A stretch of DNA of 64,000 nt from Bacteroidales bacterium (lineage in GTDB: Bacteria; Bacteroidota; Bacteroidia; Bacteroidales; UBA932): positions 110,483 to 174,482 of the forward strand of contig JAKSJQ010000001.1 of NCBI GenBank assembly GCA_024402115.1. Direction: 5' to 3'. This document shows positions 16,111-25,555 of this stretch, piece after piece. The notes under the pieces are model-generated. The model ran no database searches and was not told where the DNA came from. It worked only from the letters and a program-made list of their open reading frames with translations. The position numbers and the translations under genes are program-made. How positions within the stretch are numbered: the first letter of the stretch is position 1; each line of letters begins with the position of its first letter.

Positions 16111-17439
16111 ATGTCAGGTTCATACGATGCCCTTTCGAAGGTCGCAAAGAAGGCCTTCGGATTTGAGGTCGGCAAGCACAGCGTGAAGACTGAGGTCCTC
16201 GCCGGTCTTACCACTTTCCTCACGATGGCGTACATCCTCGCCGTCAACCCAAGCATCTTCAGCGCCCTTGCAGGCAATGGAATGCCTACTGATTCGGTGT
16301 TCACCGCCACCGCTCTCGCCGCAGTGATAGGAACGCTCGTGATGGCTTTCTATGCGAAGAAACCTTTCGGACTTGCTCCGGGAATGGGTCTCAACGCATT
16401 CTTCGTATACACCGTCTGCCTCGGAATGGGATATACCTGGCAGTTCGCGCTCACAGCGATATTCCTTGAGGGTATCATCTTCATCCTCCTCACCGTGACC
16501 AAGGTCCGCGAGATGATAGTGAACGCAATTCCGGTGACCATGAAGAACGCGATCGGTGTCGGAATCGGCCTCTATATCGCTTTCATCGGCCTCAAGAACG
16601 CAGGCGTGATCGTTAGCAGCGAGTCCACTTCAGTGACCTTGGGAACATTGTCGCAGCCTTCAGTGGTGCTCGCCCTCATCGGCCTGCTGCTCACCGCGGT
16701 CCTCGTCATCCGCAACGTTCGCGGAGGCATGCTCATCTCCATCCTCGCCATCACCGTGCTCGGCATACCTTTCGGTGTCACCCAGTACAGCGGAATCGTC
16801 TCTTCCGTTCCATCTCTGAAGCCAATCTTCATGCAGTTCGAATGGTCGCAGATCGTTTCCTGGGACATGGTCGTAGTCGTGCTGACCTTCCTTTTCATCG
16901 ACATGTTCGACACCATCGGAACCGTTGTCGGAGTGTCCGTGAAATCGGGTATGGTGGACAAGGACGGTAAGGTCGACGGCATCAACAAGGTGCTCATGGC
17001 CGACGCGGTAGCAACCACCGCAGGTGCATGCCTTGGTGCCTCTACCACAACGACTTACATCGAGAGCGCATCGGGCGTCGCAGAGGGTGGCCGTACAGGT
17101 CTCACCGCGTTCACCGTCGCACTTTGCTTCGCAATCGCACTCATCTTCTCGCCGCTCTTCCTTGCCATCCCTAACGCTGCCACCGGCCCGGTTCTCGTGA
17201 TCGTCGGTGTGATGATGTGCAGCCCGGTCATGAAGATTGACTGGAACGACTATTCGGAGGCCATCCCAGCCTTCCTCACCATGCTGCTCATGCCTCTTGC
17301 ATACAGCATCTCGGACGGTATCATGATCGGTATGATCTCATACGTACTCGTCAACGTATGCACCGGAAAGCACCAGAAGGTGAGCCCTATGATGTGGATA
17401 CTTGCGATCCTGTTCACGATGAAGTATCTGCTATCTTAA
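16111..17439 (+). CDS. NCS2/AzgA-like purine permease
   Basis: This 442-aa protein is all membrane helices (12-14) and carries AzgA-branch NCS2 hallmarks: LAGLTTFLTMAYILAVNP near the start, GLAPGMGLNAFF in helix 3, and DMFDTIGTVVGVS in the transport core. The C-terminus has GASTTTTYIESASGVAEGGRTGL, another family motif. AzgA-type permeases import hypoxanthine, guanine or adenine by proton symport. It is in an operon with the DUF5020 channel and ends before a strong terminator. Confidence 0.9.
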   Translation: MSGSYDALSKVAKKAFGFEVGKHSVKTEVLAGLTTFLTMAYILAVNPSIFSALAGNGMPTDSVFTATALAAVIGTLVMAFYAKKPFGLAPGMGLNAFFVYTVCLGMGYTWQFALTAIFLEGIIFILLTVTKVREMIVNAIPVTMKNAIGVGIGLYIAFIGLKNAGVIVSSESTSVTLGTLSQPSVVLALIGLLLTAVLVIRNVRGGMLISILAITVLGIPFGVTQYSGIVSSVPSLKPIFMQFEWSQIVSWDMVVVVLTFLFIDMFDTIGTVVGVSVKSGMVDKDGKVDGINKVLMADAVATTAGACLGASTTTTYIESASGVAEGGRTGLTAFTVALCFAIALIFSPLFLAIPNAATGPVLVIVGVMMCSPVMKIDWNDYSEAIPAFLTMLLMPLAYSISDGIMIGMISYVLVNVCTGKHQKVSPMMWILAILFTMKYLLS

Positions 17440-17463
17440 GACCCATCTGAAAACCAGATATCC

Positions 17464-17499
17464 AAGGCGTAGTCTCAACAAGGCTACGCCTTGTTTTTT
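17464..17499 (+). terminator. Rho-independent terminator after the permease
   Basis: AAGGCGTAG at 17464-17472 pairs with CTACGCCTT at 17484-17492, followed by GTTTTTT. The TTG at 17491-17493 is also spaced 19 nt before a perfect -7 box TACTTTTG (17513-17520) of the next operon, so terminator and promoter overlap. Confidence 0.85.
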
Positions 17500-17528
17500 G
17501 GCATAAAATCACTACTTTTGTTCCTAAT

Positions 17529-20390
17529 ATGCCTAGAATGCTGAAATACGTCCGAATCGCCGCCCTGACAGTGCTCCTGTCGGTGCTCGGTTGCGTCTTC
17601 CCGGAGGCCGTCGCAAACGCTGCGACCGCCCCTGCCGGAAGGACCGTGTCGGGCGTGGTGAAGGATGCCGTCAGCGGCGAGGGACTCTGCGGAGTCGCCC
17701 TCAAGCTCGGCGAGGATTATCTCTGGGCAGTGACCGGTCTGGACGGTGACTTCGAACTCGTGAACGTGCAGAAGGGCAGCTACGTCCTTACCGCCAGCTA
17801 CCTCGGTTACGTGGACGTCTCGATCGAGATCAATGTCGACAAGGATGTCGAGGATATAGAGATCCTGATGCAGGAGAGCTCACTTGCCCTCGACGAGGTG
17901 GTCGTGACCGCCCAGCGTCCGAAAGACGGGCTCAGCACCTCCCATACCCTCGGCAGGGACGCGCTCAACCATCTCCAGATGTCCAGCATGACGGACATGG
18001 CATCGCTCCTCCCTGGTGGAAAGACCGTCAATCCGGACCTCACCAACGGCAGCAGCTTCTCTCTCCGTGCCGGTGGCTCCACTGCCGGTAACGCCGCCTT
18101 CGGAACCGCGCTCGAGGTGGATGGCGTCCGTATGGGCAACAACGCAGGCATGACCCAGATGTCCGGCGTCGATACCAGAAGCATTTCGGTCGAGAACATC
18201 GAGTCGGTAGAGGTCATCACCGGCGTTCCTTCCGCAGAGTACGGCGACCTCAACAGCGGTATGGTCAAGATCAACACCAAGAAGGGCCGCACCCCGTACA
18301 ACGTGACCTTCTCCGTGAATCCGAGGACCTACCAGTTCTCGGCATCCAAGGGCTTCGACCTGAACAAGGACCGCGGAGTCCTCAACGCGAGCCTCGAGTG
18401 GGCACGCGCCACCAAGCAGCTCATCAGCCCGTACGAGTCCTACACCCGCCGCGGCCTGACCCTGAACTACTCGAACACCTTTGCGAAGGTCCTCCGCTTC
18501 GAGGCAGGCTTCTCCGGAAACATAGGCGGAATGTACAATCACGACGACCCTGACGCCTATTCCGGCGAATACCAGAGGGTGCGCGACAATGTCTTCAGAG
18601 GAAACGTGGCAGCGACCTGGCTTCTCAACAAGTCGTGGATCACCAACCTCAAGTTCGACGCTTCGGTAAGCTATCAGGACAACCTGTCGACCACCCACAC
18701 ATACAACAACTACGCGGCTCACCGCCCTGCCGTCCATGCAGAGGAGGAGGGTTACCATGTTGCCGAGAGGCTTCCTCTCACATGGTTCTCAGACGCCATT
18801 GTCGACTCGAAGGAACTTGACTACGCCGCGTCTCTGAAGTACGAGTGGACCAGGAGATGGGGTGAGACCAAGAGCCAGCTCAAGGCCGGCGTGCAGTGGA
18901 AGGCGAACGGAAATGCAGGTGCCGGAGAATACTATCTCGACCCTAGCCTTGCCTCAGACGGCTTTCGTCCTCGTTCGTACAGCCAGTACCCTTACATGCA
19001 CAATCTCTCGGCATACGTCGAGGAGCATGCGACCATCCCGGTAGGATCCAGCAAGCTCGAGCTCACCGCCGGACTCCGAATGGAGAACGTGTTCATCAAG
19101 GGAACGGCCTACGAGAACATGAACACCTTCTCGCCACGCTTCAACGCGAAGTGGAGCATAGGCAAGCACTTCAGCATACGTGGAGGCTGGGGAGTGACCG
19201 AGAAGCTCCCGTCCTTCTACATCCTCTATCCTAAGCAGGAATACTGGGACAAGCAGACCTTCAGCTTCTCTCACGGAGACAACTCGACCTACGTCTACTA
19301 CACCAGGCCATATCAGGTTCAGTTCAACCCTAACCTCCGCTGGCAGCGCAACGACAACTCCGAGCTCGGAATCGATGCTGAGCTTGGCGGTTTCAAGATC
19401 TCTGCCGTCGGATTCTTCAACAAGACCAGGAATCCTTACAAGATCACCAACGTATACACTCCGTTCTCGTACAACATGCTCCAGAAGCCTGCCGACTTCG
19501 TGATCTCGGAGAATCCTCAGATCAAGACTGACTTCAGGACCGGAGACGTCTACATGAGAAACAGCGACGAGGACTTCTGGACCAAGATGGACACCAAGGT
19601 GGCGGACAAGACCTTCGTGAAGAACACCATGCAGGATAACGGTGCGGACATGTACCGTGCGGGAGCCGAGCTCACCGTGGACTTCCCTGAGATCAGGCCG
19701 ATACGCACCTCTTTCAGGCTGGACGCGAACTACGCATGGACCATGTACCATGACGAGACCCTCTCGTACTACTACCGCAGCGGATCCCACACCAGCCTTC
19801 CAGACAGGTCGTACGAGTTCGTGGGCATATATGCCAACGGCGGCAACGGAAACTCCGTCGTGAACGGTAAGATCACCCACAACCTCGACGCGAACCTCAC
19901 TGCCATCACCCATATCCCTGAGGCCCGCATCATCATCACCTGCAGGCTCGAGATGTCGCTTCTGAACCGCTCGCGCAACATGTCCGTCCATGAGGGCAGG
20001 AACTATGCGCAGACCATAGGCGCCGACGGCATCCCTACCGGAGGTGACATCAATGACGGCAACTCATACAGTGCGATATGGCCGGTTGCATATATGGACG
20101 TCGAGGATGGACTCGTGCATGACTTCACCCAGGAGATGAGGGATGATCCGAGATACCGCAACCTCATGCTCACCTCGGCCAACCTCTACACCTTCGCCCA
20201 GGACGGATACGGCTTCTACTGCTCGGCGAACCTCAGCATCACGAAGGAGATAGGCAAGCATGTCAGCCTCTCGTTCTTCGCCAACAACTTTACGAATTCA
20301 CGTCCTTACGTGGTTTCGAAGGCTACCGGAGTAGGTGCGATCTTTACCCCGGCCTTCTACTACGGATTGACGGCCAGATTAAAATTCTAA
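17529..20390 (+). CDS. TonB-dependent outer-membrane receptor
   Basis: The 953-aa protein has a signal peptide ending near residue 33 and a CarboxypepD_reg-like beta-sandwich (about 36-115: VSGVVKDAVSGEGLCGVALKLG). A plug domain follows, with LDEVVVTAQ and SVENIESVEVITGVPSAEYGD, then a long 22-strand-type barrel ending in ...YYGLTARLKF. It imports a ligand across the outer membrane using TonB energy. No SusD gene follows; instead DUF4876, DUF6850 and a fimbrillin-like lipoprotein do, which argues against a glycan PUL and for a metal, cofactor or peptide ligand (inference). The -7 box ends 8 nt before the ATG; ATG 17538 is an alternative start. Confidence 0.9.
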   Translation: MPRMLKYVRIAALTVLLSVLGCVFPEAVANAATAPAGRTVSGVVKDAVSGEGLCGVALKLGEDYLWAVTGLDGDFELVNVQKGSYVLTASYLGYVDVSIEINVDKDVEDIEILMQESSLALDEVVVTAQRPKDGLSTSHTLGRDALNHLQMSSMTDMASLLPGGKTVNPDLTNGSSFSLRAGGSTAGNAAFGTALEVDGVRMGNNAGMTQMSGVDTRSISVENIESVEVITGVPSAEYGDLNSGMVKINTKKGRTPYNVTFSVNPRTYQFSASKGFDLNKDRGVLNASLEWARATKQLISPYESYTRRGLTLNYSNTFAKVLRFEAGFSGNIGGMYNHDDPDAYSGEYQRVRDNVFRGNVAATWLLNKSWITNLKFDASVSYQDNLSTTHTYNNYAAHRPAVHAEEEGYHVAERLPLTWFSDAIVDSKELDYAASLKYEWTRRWGETKSQLKAGVQWKANGNAGAGEYYLDPSLASDGFRPRSYSQYPYMHNLSAYVEEHATIPVGSSKLELTAGLRMENVFIKGTAYENMNTFSPRFNAKWSIGKHFSIRGGWGVTEKLPSFYILYPKQEYWDKQTFSFSHGDNSTYVYYTRPYQVQFNPNLRWQRNDNSELGIDAELGGFKISAVGFFNKTRNPYKITNVYTPFSYNMLQKPADFVISENPQIKTDFRTGDVYMRNSDEDFWTKMDTKVADKTFVKNTMQDNGADMYRAGAELTVDFPEIRPIRTSFRLDANYAWTMYHDETLSYYYRSGSHTSLPDRSYEFVGIYANGGNGNSVVNGKITHNLDANLTAITHIPEARIIITCRLEMSLLNRSRNMSVHEGRNYAQTIGADGIPTGGDINDGNSYSAIWPVAYMDVEDGLVHDFTQEMRDDPRYRNLMLTSANLYTFAQDGYGFYCSANLSITKEIGKHVSLSFFANNFTNSRPYVVSKATGVGAIFTPAFYYGLTARLKF

Positions 20391-20394
20391 CGCC

Positions 20395-21627
20395 ATGGGA
20401 ATGATCAGAAAGCTTACATACATGCTTGCAGCAGTGCTCATGGCAGTGTCCTGCCTCCCTGCAGTCACCGACCCATACGGAGACGGCATGAACACTCTTG
20501 CTCTGAGCATCGAGTACCCTGAAGGATATGCGTCGGCACTCCACGAGGGAGTGATCGCGAAGATCGAGGACATCAACCTGGGCAACGTCTACGAAGTCGC
20601 TCTCGATTCGGAGGGTAAGAAGGTGCTGTCGCTCCCTTACGGACTCTATCGAATCAGCGTCAGCGAGCGCGACGGCCAGGATATCTTCAACGCCACCGTC
20701 GACCGCTTCTCCTTCTCCGACAGGAACAGTACCCTCAGGCTCGTGCTCAAGCACACCAAGGCCGGAAGCATAGTCATCAAGGAAATCTATTGCGGAGGTT
20801 GCCGCAAGGACCCTGAGGAGGGAACATACATCGTTGACAAGTACGTCATACTCCACAACAACGACACCCAGGTGCAGTATCTTGACAGCCTTGGATTCGG
20901 CTATCTGCTGCCTTACAACTCGAACGCGACCAACCCGTTCACCCGCAAGGAAGCCGACGGCAGCATCACATACAATGACTACGTCGCAATCGCAGATGCC
21001 GTTTGGCAGTTCCCTGGCGACGGTCACAGCTTCCCGCTCCAGCCAGGTGAGGACGCGGTTCTCTGCCTCAACGGAGCTATCGACCATTCGGCGTCGTTCC
21101 CGCTTTCGGTGAATCTCAACAAGCCGGATTATTTCGTCACATACAACGCGAACTATTTCCCTAACGTCTCCTACCATCCCGTACCGGGCAGCAACATCCA
21201 GGATGACCACATCCTGAAGTGCCTCTTCAAGCTCGGCGTCGGAAACGCGCTTGCATTCTCGATCAACTCACCAGCGGCCGTCCTCTACAAGGCCAAGGGC
21301 ATGAGCCTCGAAGATTTCATCGCGAGCGAGGGCGGAGTCATCCCGGTTCCGGGAACCACCAACGGTGCGAAGGTGCTCGCATGTCCTCTCGACTGGGTGC
21401 TCGACGCTGTTGAGGTGTTCAACGGTTCGTCCGCATCCAACGTGAAGAGATTCCAGGACACCCTCGACGCCGGCTTCATCACTCTTTCGGCTCCGTACAA
21501 TGGACATACCCTCATGAGAAAAGTCGATGAGGAACGCAGCCGCGAGGCTGGATTCGAGGTGCTGATGGATACCAACAACTCGTCGGCAGATTTCAGTGAA
21601 ACCCAGAAACAGTCATTGCATGAATAG
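20395..21627 (+). CDS. DUF4876 lipoprotein
   Basis: The 410-aa protein has a lipoprotein signal with lipobox-like MAVSC, so Cys20 would be lipidated. The first 110 residues form a beta-sandwich (ALSIEYPEGYAS...), and the rest carries the DUF4876 signature IKEIYCGGCRKDPEEGTY-VDKY. It begins 4 nt after the TonB receptor and overlaps the next gene. Because it is coupled to a TonB receptor it likely sits on the cell surface and helps capture the ligand; function is unproven. ATG 20401 would serve equally well as the start. Confidence 0.78.
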   Translation: MGMIRKLTYMLAAVLMAVSCLPAVTDPYGDGMNTLALSIEYPEGYASALHEGVIAKIEDINLGNVYEVALDSEGKKVLSLPYGLYRISVSERDGQDIFNATVDRFSFSDRNSTLRLVLKHTKAGSIVIKEIYCGGCRKDPEEGTYIVDKYVILHNNDTQVQYLDSLGFGYLLPYNSNATNPFTRKEADGSITYNDYVAIADAVWQFPGDGHSFPLQPGEDAVLCLNGAIDHSASFPLSVNLNKPDYFVTYNANYFPNVSYHPVPGSNIQDDHILKCLFKLGVGNALAFSINSPAAVLYKAKGMSLEDFIASEGGVIPVPGTTNGAKVLACPLDWVLDAVEVFNGSSASNVKRFQDTLDAGFITLSAPYNGHTLMRKVDEERSREAGFEVLMDTNNSSADFSETQKQSLHE

Positions 21628-23161
21628 GTCAGGTATCATATTCCTTGCGATGGCTCTCTTCGCAAGTCTTCCTCTCTCGGCACAGCTTACCGAGGGTAAG
21701 GACGCCGTCGTCTTCAACTATTACGAGCAGGTGCTCCGTGCCAACTTCTGGCAGGACGGAAGCAATCCTGTCGGCATTCGTCAGGACATGTCTGAGAAAT
21801 CCGCTTCATACGCCGAACTCTACGGAGATATCACCAGCGGAGGATTCCGACAGACCCATGAGGCTGCGCTTCCATGGTCGGTTGGCGCGAAGGCCCGCAG
21901 CACCATGCATCTGGACAAGTTCTCGATGCAGGGCTCCTTCTCTTTCGAGCAGGCACAGGGCAACGATATGTGCGGGTCGATGTTCGTGAATCCGGGTTAC
22001 TATCCTGTCGACGCGCTCGAGTTCACTCCGGGCAAGAAGATCAGGCAGAGCTATGCCTTCGACGGCTCGATATCGGTCGATGTCGCAGAGCAGTGGCGAC
22101 TCGGTGCAGGCATCGATTTTCTTTCTTCGAACTATGCGAAGAGGAAGGACCTCCGTCACAGCAACTACCTTCTCGACTTCAGCTTCACTCCGGGAATCGT
22201 ATGGCATTCGGAGCGCTGGTCAGTCGGACTCGACGCCATCATACGCAAGACCGCGGACACTCCGACCGCGAAGCAGATAGGAACAAAGGACACCTACGAT
22301 GCCTTCCTCGACAAGGGCCTCTACTACGGCAAGCTCGAGAACTGGGAGGGTAGCGGACTTCATCTTTCGGAGGCTGGTGTCAGCGGACTTCCGGTCAAGG
22401 AGATATTCGCCGGTGCCGGACTCCAGCTCCAGCACGGATCTGCCTTCATCGACTTCACCTACCTCAGGGGTCAGGGCACGATAGGCGAGAAGCAGTACAT
22501 TTGGTACCGTTTCCCTAGCCATGTGTTCTCGTTCAGCTTCGGAGAGAGGTGGAAAGGCGGAGACTATACTCACAGCCTGCGTTTCAAGGCCGACTGGAGG
22601 TTGCTCAAGAACAACGAGTACGTTATCGAGAAGATCACCGAGGGTGGCGTCTCCACTACCATCACCCACGGCTCGAACCAGATCCTCTCCCGCAATGAGG
22701 ACTCGTTCCGAGTGGAGTATGAGCTCGCTTCCGAGCGTCATGAACTTGTCATCAGCGGAGGTGCGGACGAGAGGCTCAGCGTGGCTTCGCAGATGTATCC
22801 GTACGTGACGGAGCAGGACCTCGTACAGTGGACGGCGGCGGTCGGATACACCCACCATTTCGGACGCGTCGACATCGCGGCCGGCATACGCTACCGCGGC
22901 GGAAAGCTCCAGGAGGACGACCGTCTGGTGAGCGAGGAGAGCGGAGTCGTGACCAAGCCTTCACGACTCGAGGATTACTACAAGGCTGAAGTCGAATACG
23001 ACACGGCGCACCGCATCGAAGCAGCTGCGTCCGTGACTTACAATATGTGGAAGGGACTCTATCTCAAGGCAGTCATCGACGAGGTGCACGCCTTCCGCAT
23101 CGAGGTACTTCCGGGAGCGGACAGGCTGTCTGCTTCCCTCAGGATAGGTTATAAATTCTAG
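21620..23161 (+). CDS. DUF6850 outer-membrane beta-barrel protein
   Basis: Starting at ATG 21620, which overlaps the preceding stop, the 513-aa protein opens with MNRSGIIFLAMALFASLPLSAQ and shows many alternating strands, ending in SASLRIGYKF as typical for barrels. The N-terminal AVVFNYYEQVLRANFWQDGSNPVGI region matches the DUF6850 family, known next to TonB receptors in Bacteroidetes. It is probably an accessory outer-membrane protein of the uptake operon; no enzyme motif is visible. Confidence 0.75.
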   Translation: MNRSGIIFLAMALFASLPLSAQLTEGKDAVVFNYYEQVLRANFWQDGSNPVGIRQDMSEKSASYAELYGDITSGGFRQTHEAALPWSVGAKARSTMHLDKFSMQGSFSFEQAQGNDMCGSMFVNPGYYPVDALEFTPGKKIRQSYAFDGSISVDVAEQWRLGAGIDFLSSNYAKRKDLRHSNYLLDFSFTPGIVWHSERWSVGLDAIIRKTADTPTAKQIGTKDTYDAFLDKGLYYGKLENWEGSGLHLSEAGVSGLPVKEIFAGAGLQLQHGSAFIDFTYLRGQGTIGEKQYIWYRFPSHVFSFSFGERWKGGDYTHSLRFKADWRLLKNNEYVIEKITEGGVSTTITHGSNQILSRNEDSFRVEYELASERHELVISGGADERLSVASQMYPYVTEQDLVQWTAAVGYTHHFGRVDIAAGIRYRGGKLQEDDRLVSEESGVVTKPSRLEDYYKAEVEYDTAHRIEAAASVTYNMWKGLYLKAVIDEVHAFRIEVLPGADRLSASLRIGYKF

Positions 23162-23165
23162 TGAT

Positions 23166-24752
23166 ATGAAGAAGCATTTTCTTTTCCTTTCTCTTGCAGC
23201 GATTGCTTTCTCGGCCTGCACCATCGAGGATCCGAAGCCGGAGCCTGGCAAGGTAATGGTGGAGCCGGTGATCACCCGCGCCCTCAGCCTGAACTTCAAC
23301 GAGGGTAACAAGATCGGTCTCGACGTGATCATGGCCGACGGCAGCAAGTATGCGACCAACGCCGGTCTTACCTACTCAGGCAGCGCCTTCTCAGGAGATC
23401 TCAAGTGGTATGCCGAAGGCGGAGAGGCATGTACCCTCAACGCGTATTTCCCATACCAGGAAGCTGGCTTCCCATCGGTGTTCAGCGTGGCTGCAGACCA
23501 GAGCAACGGTACCGAGTCATCTGACCTCATGTTCGCTACCAAGAGCGGCGTATATCCTAATTCCAACCCCGAGCTCATGGTGTTCCGTCACCAGCTCGTA
23601 CAGATTGTCATAAGCCTTGACAACAGCGCCGGTGCCGAGGTCGAAGGAGTTACCCTCAGAGGTCTCATTCCTACCGCGAATGTAAGCCTCGAGGGCGGGG
23701 CAGTCGTTGACGCGAGCGCTTCGGCCCAGGATATCAAGGCAGAGGAAGTCGTCGCCAATCAGAAGTTCTGCGCAGTCGTCGTTCCTCAGTCATTCGCCGA
23801 GCTAGGTCTTGTCCTCGACGTCAAGGACGCGGCATCCATCATCACCAGCATAGACGAGTCTGAGCTCAGGCCAGGCTATTCATACAATGTCTCTGTCTCA
23901 GTATCCGCAGACAAGGTGACCACCACCATCGGCGGCGAGATCGAGGAATGGGCCGACGGCGGCAACCTCTCAGGCAAGGACGAGCCTCAGGAGCCATCCT
24001 TCGAGGAATTTGACGGCTATTTCGTATATGACGGCCTCAGGTACAACACCGTGAAGCTCTCCAACGGAAGCACATGGATGGCAGAGCCTCTCGCTTACCT
24101 CCCGAAGGGCAAGACTGTATCGGACGATCCAGCTGCTGGTGGCATCTGGTACCCATACAGCTCCGATGGCACCAACATCACCGTCCTCAAGGATGCCGAG
24201 TCCATCAAGGCAAACGGCTATCTCTACGATATTGAGAACACGCTTTGCGTGACCCTTACCGAGGAGAATTTCCTTGACTTCGAGGGTGTGCAGGGCATCT
24301 GTCCTAAGGGATGGCACGTACCTACCAGGGCTGAGTGGTTCGCACTCTGCGGAGTCTCGAATGCCCTTGCCCGTCTCGGCGAGTCTGGCACCCAGACCGA
24401 TGACACGGCTCTCTTCTATGATAAGAACCTGGGCTATGCTCCGATCTCAGCATACAACGAGGCCGGCTTCAACTTCGTCCTCTCCGGCAGCATCGGAAAC
24501 AACAAGTACAGCAACCTCATCATCGACAGCAGCGTATGCGACGTCGAGGAGTACTTCGGAAAGAACCGCATGGCCTACGTCGCATCTTCTACCGCCAATT
24601 CATACAGGACCACCTCAGGTACCGTCTCTCCTACCTACATGGCCCTCATGACCACATTCACCAGCGCGAACGCCAAGGGTAAGACCAGCGTTGCCGCTGC
24701 AAAGGTCGGAGCCGTCGGCGCCCAGGTACGTTGCACCAAAGACACTAAGTAA
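23166..24752 (+). CDS. Fimbrillin-family lipoprotein with FISUMP domain
   Basis: This 528-aa protein starts with a lipoprotein signal (MKKHFLFLSLAAIAFSAC). Residues about 30-270 look like the fimbrillin/FimA-like fold (GNKIGLDVIMADGS, WYAEGGEACTLNAYFPYQ, HQLVQIVISLD). Residues about 280-528 carry a FISUMP-type domain with GICPKGWHVPTRAEW. It lies 4 nt after the DUF6850 gene and is the last gene of the TonB operon. Surface display through the lipid anchor is likely; it may bind ligand rather than form a true pilus. Confidence 0.75.
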   Translation: MKKHFLFLSLAAIAFSACTIEDPKPEPGKVMVEPVITRALSLNFNEGNKIGLDVIMADGSKYATNAGLTYSGSAFSGDLKWYAEGGEACTLNAYFPYQEAGFPSVFSVAADQSNGTESSDLMFATKSGVYPNSNPELMVFRHQLVQIVISLDNSAGAEVEGVTLRGLIPTANVSLEGGAVVDASASAQDIKAEEVVANQKFCAVVVPQSFAELGLVLDVKDAASIITSIDESELRPGYSYNVSVSVSADKVTTTIGGEIEEWADGGNLSGKDEPQEPSFEEFDGYFVYDGLRYNTVKLSNGSTWMAEPLAYLPKGKTVSDDPAAGGIWYPYSSDGTNITVLKDAESIKANGYLYDIENTLCVTLTEENFLDFEGVQGICPKGWHVPTRAEWFALCGVSNALARLGESGTQTDDTALFYDKNLGYAPISAYNEAGFNFVLSGSIGNNKYSNLIIDSSVCDVEEYFGKNRMAYVASSTANSYRTTSGTVSPTYMALMTTFTSANAKGKTSVAAAKVGAVGAQVRCTKDTK

Positions 24753-24755
24753 GAG

Positions 24756-25553
24756 ATGACTATACTCGCATTGTTCGGATTCCTCAACATGAGCCTGGCG
24801 GATATCCTCGATATCCTGCTGGTGGCCATCATCATCTATCTGCTCTTCATGTGGATGAGGGGATCTTCTGCCATCAGCATCTTCTTCGCCATCATCTCCC
24901 TCTACGTCATCCGCGTGATCGTGGCATCCCTTAACATGAGGATGATGAACGCGATGATGGAGACCGTGACCGACGTCGGCGTACTTGCCCTGATCATCAT
25001 CTTCCAGCCGGAGATCAGACGTTTCCTGATCTCGCTCGGAAACCGCTATCGTACCGTCTATGCAGACAATGCGATGGTCAAGAAGATCTTCAGGAACGGC
25101 AGGGACAAGATGGGAAACGAACTCGTCCAGGAGATTACAGAGGCTTGCCGATCGATGTCCGAGACCCGCACGGGCGCTCTCATCGTGTTCCCGTATTCGA
25201 GCTCTCTCAACGACATAGTAGAAACCGGCGACAGGGTGGATTCCCTGATCAACCGCCGTATCATCATGAACCTTTTCTTCAAGAACTCACCGCTCCATGA
25301 CGGCGCCGTCGTGATCGACGGAAACCGCATAGTAGCGGCGCGTTGCACCCTCCCTATCACCGAGAGGACGGACATCCCGGCCCAGTACGGAATGAGGCAC
25401 AAGGCGGCAATCGGCATCAGCGAGGCCACCGACGCCGGAGTCATCGTCGTGTCCGAGGAGACCGGCAACATCACCTGGTTCAAGGGAGGAAACGGAACCA
25501 AGATCAACAACATCAACGAGCTCAAGCTTATACTTGACCGACAGGAGGCATAG
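24756..25553 (+). CDS. cdaA: Diadenylate cyclase CdaA
   Basis: The 265-aa protein has three N-terminal membrane helices (about 12-95) and a DAC domain that makes c-di-AMP from two ATP. The DGA motif is in NSPLHDGAVVIDGNRI and the second motif reads GMRHKAAIG, where many family members have RHR. Length and architecture match CdaA. It follows the previous stop by 3 nt and precedes mutS2 by 2 nt. In many Bacteroidetes cdaA follows folP; here it follows the TonB operon, so its transcription may partly depend on upstream genes. Confidence 0.92.
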   Translation: MTILALFGFLNMSLADILDILLVAIIIYLLFMWMRGSSAISIFFAIISLYVIRVIVASLNMRMMNAMMETVTDVGVLALIIIFQPEIRRFLISLGNRYRTVYADNAMVKKIFRNGRDKMGNELVQEITEACRSMSETRTGALIVFPYSSSLNDIVETGDRVDSLINRRIIMNLFFKNSPLHDGAVVIDGNRIVAARCTLPITERTDIPAQYGMRHKAAIGISEATDAGVIVVSEETGNITWFKGGNGTKINNINELKLILDRQEA

Positions 25554-25555
25554 AT

